Shown here in pieces: positions 11,205-11,215 of a DNA stretch of 11,215 nucleotides. The notes under the pieces are model-generated. The model was not told where the DNA came from. It worked only from the letters and a program-made list of their open reading frames with translations, and made no database searches. A program made the position numbers and the translations under genes. This DNA is from DATKGN01 sp964385705 (lineage in GTDB: Bacteria; Patescibacteriota; Microgenomatia; UBA10105; UBA927). The stretch lies in NCBI GenBank assembly GCA_964385705.1, contig CAYLQG010000046.1, positions 1 to 11,215 of the forward strand, given 5' to 3'. The number at the start of each line of letters is the position of its first letter. Within the stretch, counting starts at the first letter, position 1.

Positions 11205-11215
11205 CAACCTGCAAT

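Overview
The window looks like bacterial chromosomal DNA from a streamlined lineage. My best guess is Patescibacteria/CPR, probably Microgenomates. This is an inference from three things: the gene set (a PEGA/beta-propeller surface protein, MreB, a WecG/TagA-type transferase, a Maf pyrophosphatase, stand-alone winged-helix regulators and several orphan proteins), the leaderless or near-leaderless promoters, and the 7-bp-period repeats, which also sit in frame inside conserved genes. No rRNA or other marker settles the placement. The standard genetic code fits every gene. A run of exactly 100 Ns (4328-4427) is a scaffold gap inside a repeat-rich stretch.

Layout. 1-94 is the start of a probable glycosyltransferase (minus), running off the left edge behind a terminator. 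179-928 (minus) and 1173-2009 (plus) are two unrecognised genes diverging from a rich control region (962-1137) that holds two good sigma70-type promoters, three GATATW words exactly 10 bp apart and a small palindrome. 2041-3006 (minus) is a WecG/TagA/CpsF (GT26) transferase with two in-frame heptad-repeat insertions. 3230-4321 (minus) is mreB with an in-frame insertion of about 28 residues. After the gap and two inverted heptad arrays comes a PEGA-domain membrane-anchored protein (4604-5899, plus), then tail-to-tail a protein with a C-terminal methyltransferase-like domain (5891-7111, minus). 7195-7333 is a frameshifted remnant of the 3' end of a second PEGA gene, overlapping the tail of a small winged-helix regulator (7304-7717, minus).

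7769-8289 holds two near-identical 85-nt two-hairpin repeats, tRNA-Arg(CCT) (minus) and tRNA-Pro(CGG) (plus). The repeats lie directly 3' of tRNA-Arg, and the sequence ending each unit resembles the 3' end and flank of that tRNA. 8323-8892 (minus) is an orphan gene diverging from maf (8979-9632, plus). 9639-9963 has no large gene but holds a structured inverted repeat, a strong promoter, a possible 23-codon leader peptide and a strong terminator whose left arm can instead pair with the end of the leader ORF. This looks like a transcription attenuator in front of an orphan gene (9964-10470). 10500-11123 (minus) encodes a regulator with two apparent winged-helix domains.

How the genes fit together. 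MreB, the GT26 enzyme, the partial glycosyltransferase and the PEGA protein suggest cell-shape and envelope functions, but most genes have their own promoters and alternate in strand, so this is not one operon. The best leads are the attenuator-like leader, the tRNA-linked repeats and the heptad-period inverted insertions.
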